Position numbers and translations under genes: made by a program. The notes beneath the pieces are model-generated. The model saw only the letters and a program-made list of their open reading frames with translations, did not search any database and was not told the origin of the DNA. 7,526 nt of DNA from an uncultured Methylobacillus sp. (lineage in GTDB: Bacteria; Pseudomonadota; Gammaproteobacteria; Burkholderiales; Methylophilaceae): NCBI GenBank assembly GCA_946481235.1, contig CAMLME010000094.1, positions 1 to 7,526 of the forward strand. Reading direction: 5' to 3'. Below, piece by piece: positions 6,448 to 7,526 of this stretch (position 1 is its first letter; every line of letters begins with the position of its first letter).

Positions 6448-7395
6448 TTAGTAAGCCTCGCGGTATTTCTTGCGTGCCAGGTGGCCCAGCAGGTTGAAGA
6501 ACAGCGTCATGAAGGCGAGCACCAGGCCGGCGGCGAAAATGCTCTGGTAACCGATGCTGCCGTGCGGCAGGTCGCCCATGGCTACCTGCACGATATAGGC
6601 AGTAATGGTGGCGGCGCCTTCCATCGGGTTGATGGTCATTGTCGGCTGCTGACCGGCGGCGATGGCGACCACCATGGTTTCGCCCACAGCGCGGGAGATG
6701 CCGAGAATGTAGGCGGCGATAATGCCGGAAGTGGCGGCCGGCGCGACCACGCGCACTGCCGTCTGGAAGCGCGTTGCGCCCATTGCGTAGGAACCTTCCC
6801 GCATGCTCATCGGCACAGCGCGCATCGCGTCTTCGGCCATCGAGCTGATGTAGGGAATGATCATGATGCCCATCACGATACCGGGCCCCAACATGTTGAA
6901 GCCGGGCAGTTCGGGGAAAATCTTTTGCAGCATGGGCGTGACGAACAGCAGTGCAAAGTATCCGAATACCACGGTAGGCACGCCTACCAGCAACTCAAGG
7001 ATGGGCTTGCAGATTTCCCGCACGCGGTGCGAGGCGAATTCCGAAAGATAAATGGCGGCGATGGTGCCGAGCGGTATCGCAACCATCAGTGCAATGCCCG
7101 ACGTGACCAAGGTGCCCATCACCAGCGGCAGGATGCCGTAATGGGCATCTTCAAACAGCGGGGTCCATTGGGTGTCGGTGAGGAAGTCCACAATGGAGAC
7201 ATGTGCGAAAAAGCCGGAGGATTCGTAAAGCAGTACGGCGACAATACCGACTGTGGTGGCGACCGCGGAGAGCGCGGCCATCATGAGTATGAACTCAATC
7301 ACCCGCTCTTTGAAATGGCGCCGGAAATTCTTGGCGAGACGGTCGCTGATGCGAAGTTCCAGTGGGGTATTCAGCACTTCGGTTGCCATGCTCAT
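6448..7395 (-). CDS. pstC: Phosphate ABC transporter permease PstC
   Basis: A permease subunit of the Pst importer, 315 residues from the chosen start. It has a basic N-terminal tail, a first span (about 33-58), a periplasmic segment with FLTDTQWTPLFEDAHYGILP, and then five more spans. Typical PstC stretches are LPLVMGTLVTS, ELLVGVPTVVFGYFAL and the EAA loop MREGSYAMGATRFQ to GISRAVGETMVV that docks on PstB. Start choice is not clean. ATG at 7395 and ATG at 7389 are both possible, and neither has a strong Shine-Dalgarno. A TTG at 7443 would add 16 residues (VYPPPFRYNARVKTT...) but lies directly after a hairpin without a ribosome site, so I discount it. The product call is secure; the exact N-terminus is not. 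Confidence 0.95.
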   Translation of the reverse strand: MSMATEVLNTPLELRISDRLAKNFRRHFKERVIEFILMMAALSAVATTVGIVAVLLYESSGFFAHVSIVDFLTDTQWTPLFEDAHYGILPLVMGTLVTSGIALMVAIPLGTIAAIYLSEFASHRVREICKPILELLVGVPTVVFGYFALLFVTPMLQKIFPELPGFNMLGPGIVMGIMIIPYISSMAEDAMRAVPMSMREGSYAMGATRFQTAVRVVAPAATSGIIAAYILGISRAVGETMVVAIAAGQQPTMTINPMEGAATITAYIVQVAMGDLPHGSIGYQSIFAAGLVLAFMTLFFNLLGHLARKKYREAY

Positions 7396-7439
7396 AGTTG
7401 TTTTAACCCGTGCATTGTAACGGAACGGAGGGGGATAGA

Positions 7440-7471
7440 CCAACCGCCGGAACGCTTGTCCCGGCGGCTGG
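7440..7471 (-). promoter_or_regulatory. Intercistronic hairpin upstream of pstC
   Basis: Arms CCGCCGG (7444-7450) and CCGGCGG (7461-7467) pair perfectly around a 10-nt loop. After one mismatch the stem gains three more pairs (7440-7442 with 7469-7471). It starts 8 nt after the upstream stop codon. There is no T-run on the pstC side, so it is not a full terminator. Such hairpins between a binding-protein gene and its permease genes often protect the upstream mRNA 3' end, allowing more binding protein than permease; that role is inferred here. Confidence 0.6.
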
Positions 7472-7478
7472 AAGGGAC

Positions 7479-7526
7479 TTACTTGATGCGCTTCAGCAGC
7501 TCTTCGATCTTGACGCCGACTTCAGG
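7479..7526 (-). CDS. pstS: C-terminal end of the gene upstream of pstC, probably phosphate-binding protein PstS (partial)
   Basis: Only the last 15 codons and a TAA (7481-7479) are inside the window: PEVGVKIEELLKRIK. The frame is open to the window edge, and the sequence is a charged, likely helical tail, as expected for the end of a periplasmic binding protein. Identification as PstS rests on position: same strand, 83 bp upstream of pstC with an intercistronic hairpin between. The fragment is too short for identification by sequence, and another gene is possible. Confidence 0.55.
   Translation of the reverse strand, partial: PEVGVKIEELLKRIK

Noticed and set aside
7396..7443. TTG start for pstC adding 16 residues
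   Set aside because: There is no ribosome binding site, the codon sits directly at the base of the intercistronic hairpin, and the added residues (proline-rich, basic) do not look like PstC N-termini.

Overview
The window (7,526 bp, GC-rich) reads as a chromosomal phosphate-acquisition locus of a Gram-negative proteobacterium, most likely a betaproteobacterium. That guess rests on base composition, the style of the proteins and the gene set. No rRNA or other decisive marker is present, so it is tentative.

Layout. Almost everything is on the minus strand, so transcription runs from high to low coordinates. At the right edge is the last 15 codons of a gene that is probably pstS (7479-7526). 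It is followed by an intercistronic hairpin and then pstC (6448-7395) and pstA (5505-6446), whose junction has a 1-nt gap. A 144-bp gap between pstA and pstB holds a 103-bp palindromic element (5402-5504). pstB (4581-5360) ends at a strong intrinsic terminator (4534-4559). A second unit then begins: a DUF47/PhoU-like protein (3793-4434) overlapping by ATGA a PiT-type phosphate transporter (2780-3796), closed by its own terminator (2732-2760). Next is a single gene for a 612-residue EAL-CBS-CBS-GGDEF cyclic-di-GMP protein (815-2653). It is preceded by a good candidate Pho box with promoter-like spacing and by a perfect 10-bp inverted repeat reaching the start codon. The only plus-strand gene is the C-terminal part of a GT4 glycosyltransferase (1-807). 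It converges on the EAL/GGDEF gene across a 7-bp gap occupied by a shared hairpin.

How they work together. PstS-C-A-B is the high-affinity, ATP-driven phosphate importer. PiT with its DUF47 partner is the low-affinity, ion-coupled route. The usual phoU is not found after pstB, at least within this window. The candidate Pho box in front of the cyclic-di-GMP gene suggests that phosphate starvation may feed into second-messenger signalling here. The glycosyltransferase might also belong to the phosphate response (lipid remodelling), but that is only inference from position and family resemblance.

No tRNA, rRNA, CRISPR array, insertion sequence or prophage gene was seen, and there is no stretch over 300 bp without a gene. 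The most unexplained items are the pstA-pstB palindromic element and the regulatory region of the EAL/GGDEF gene.
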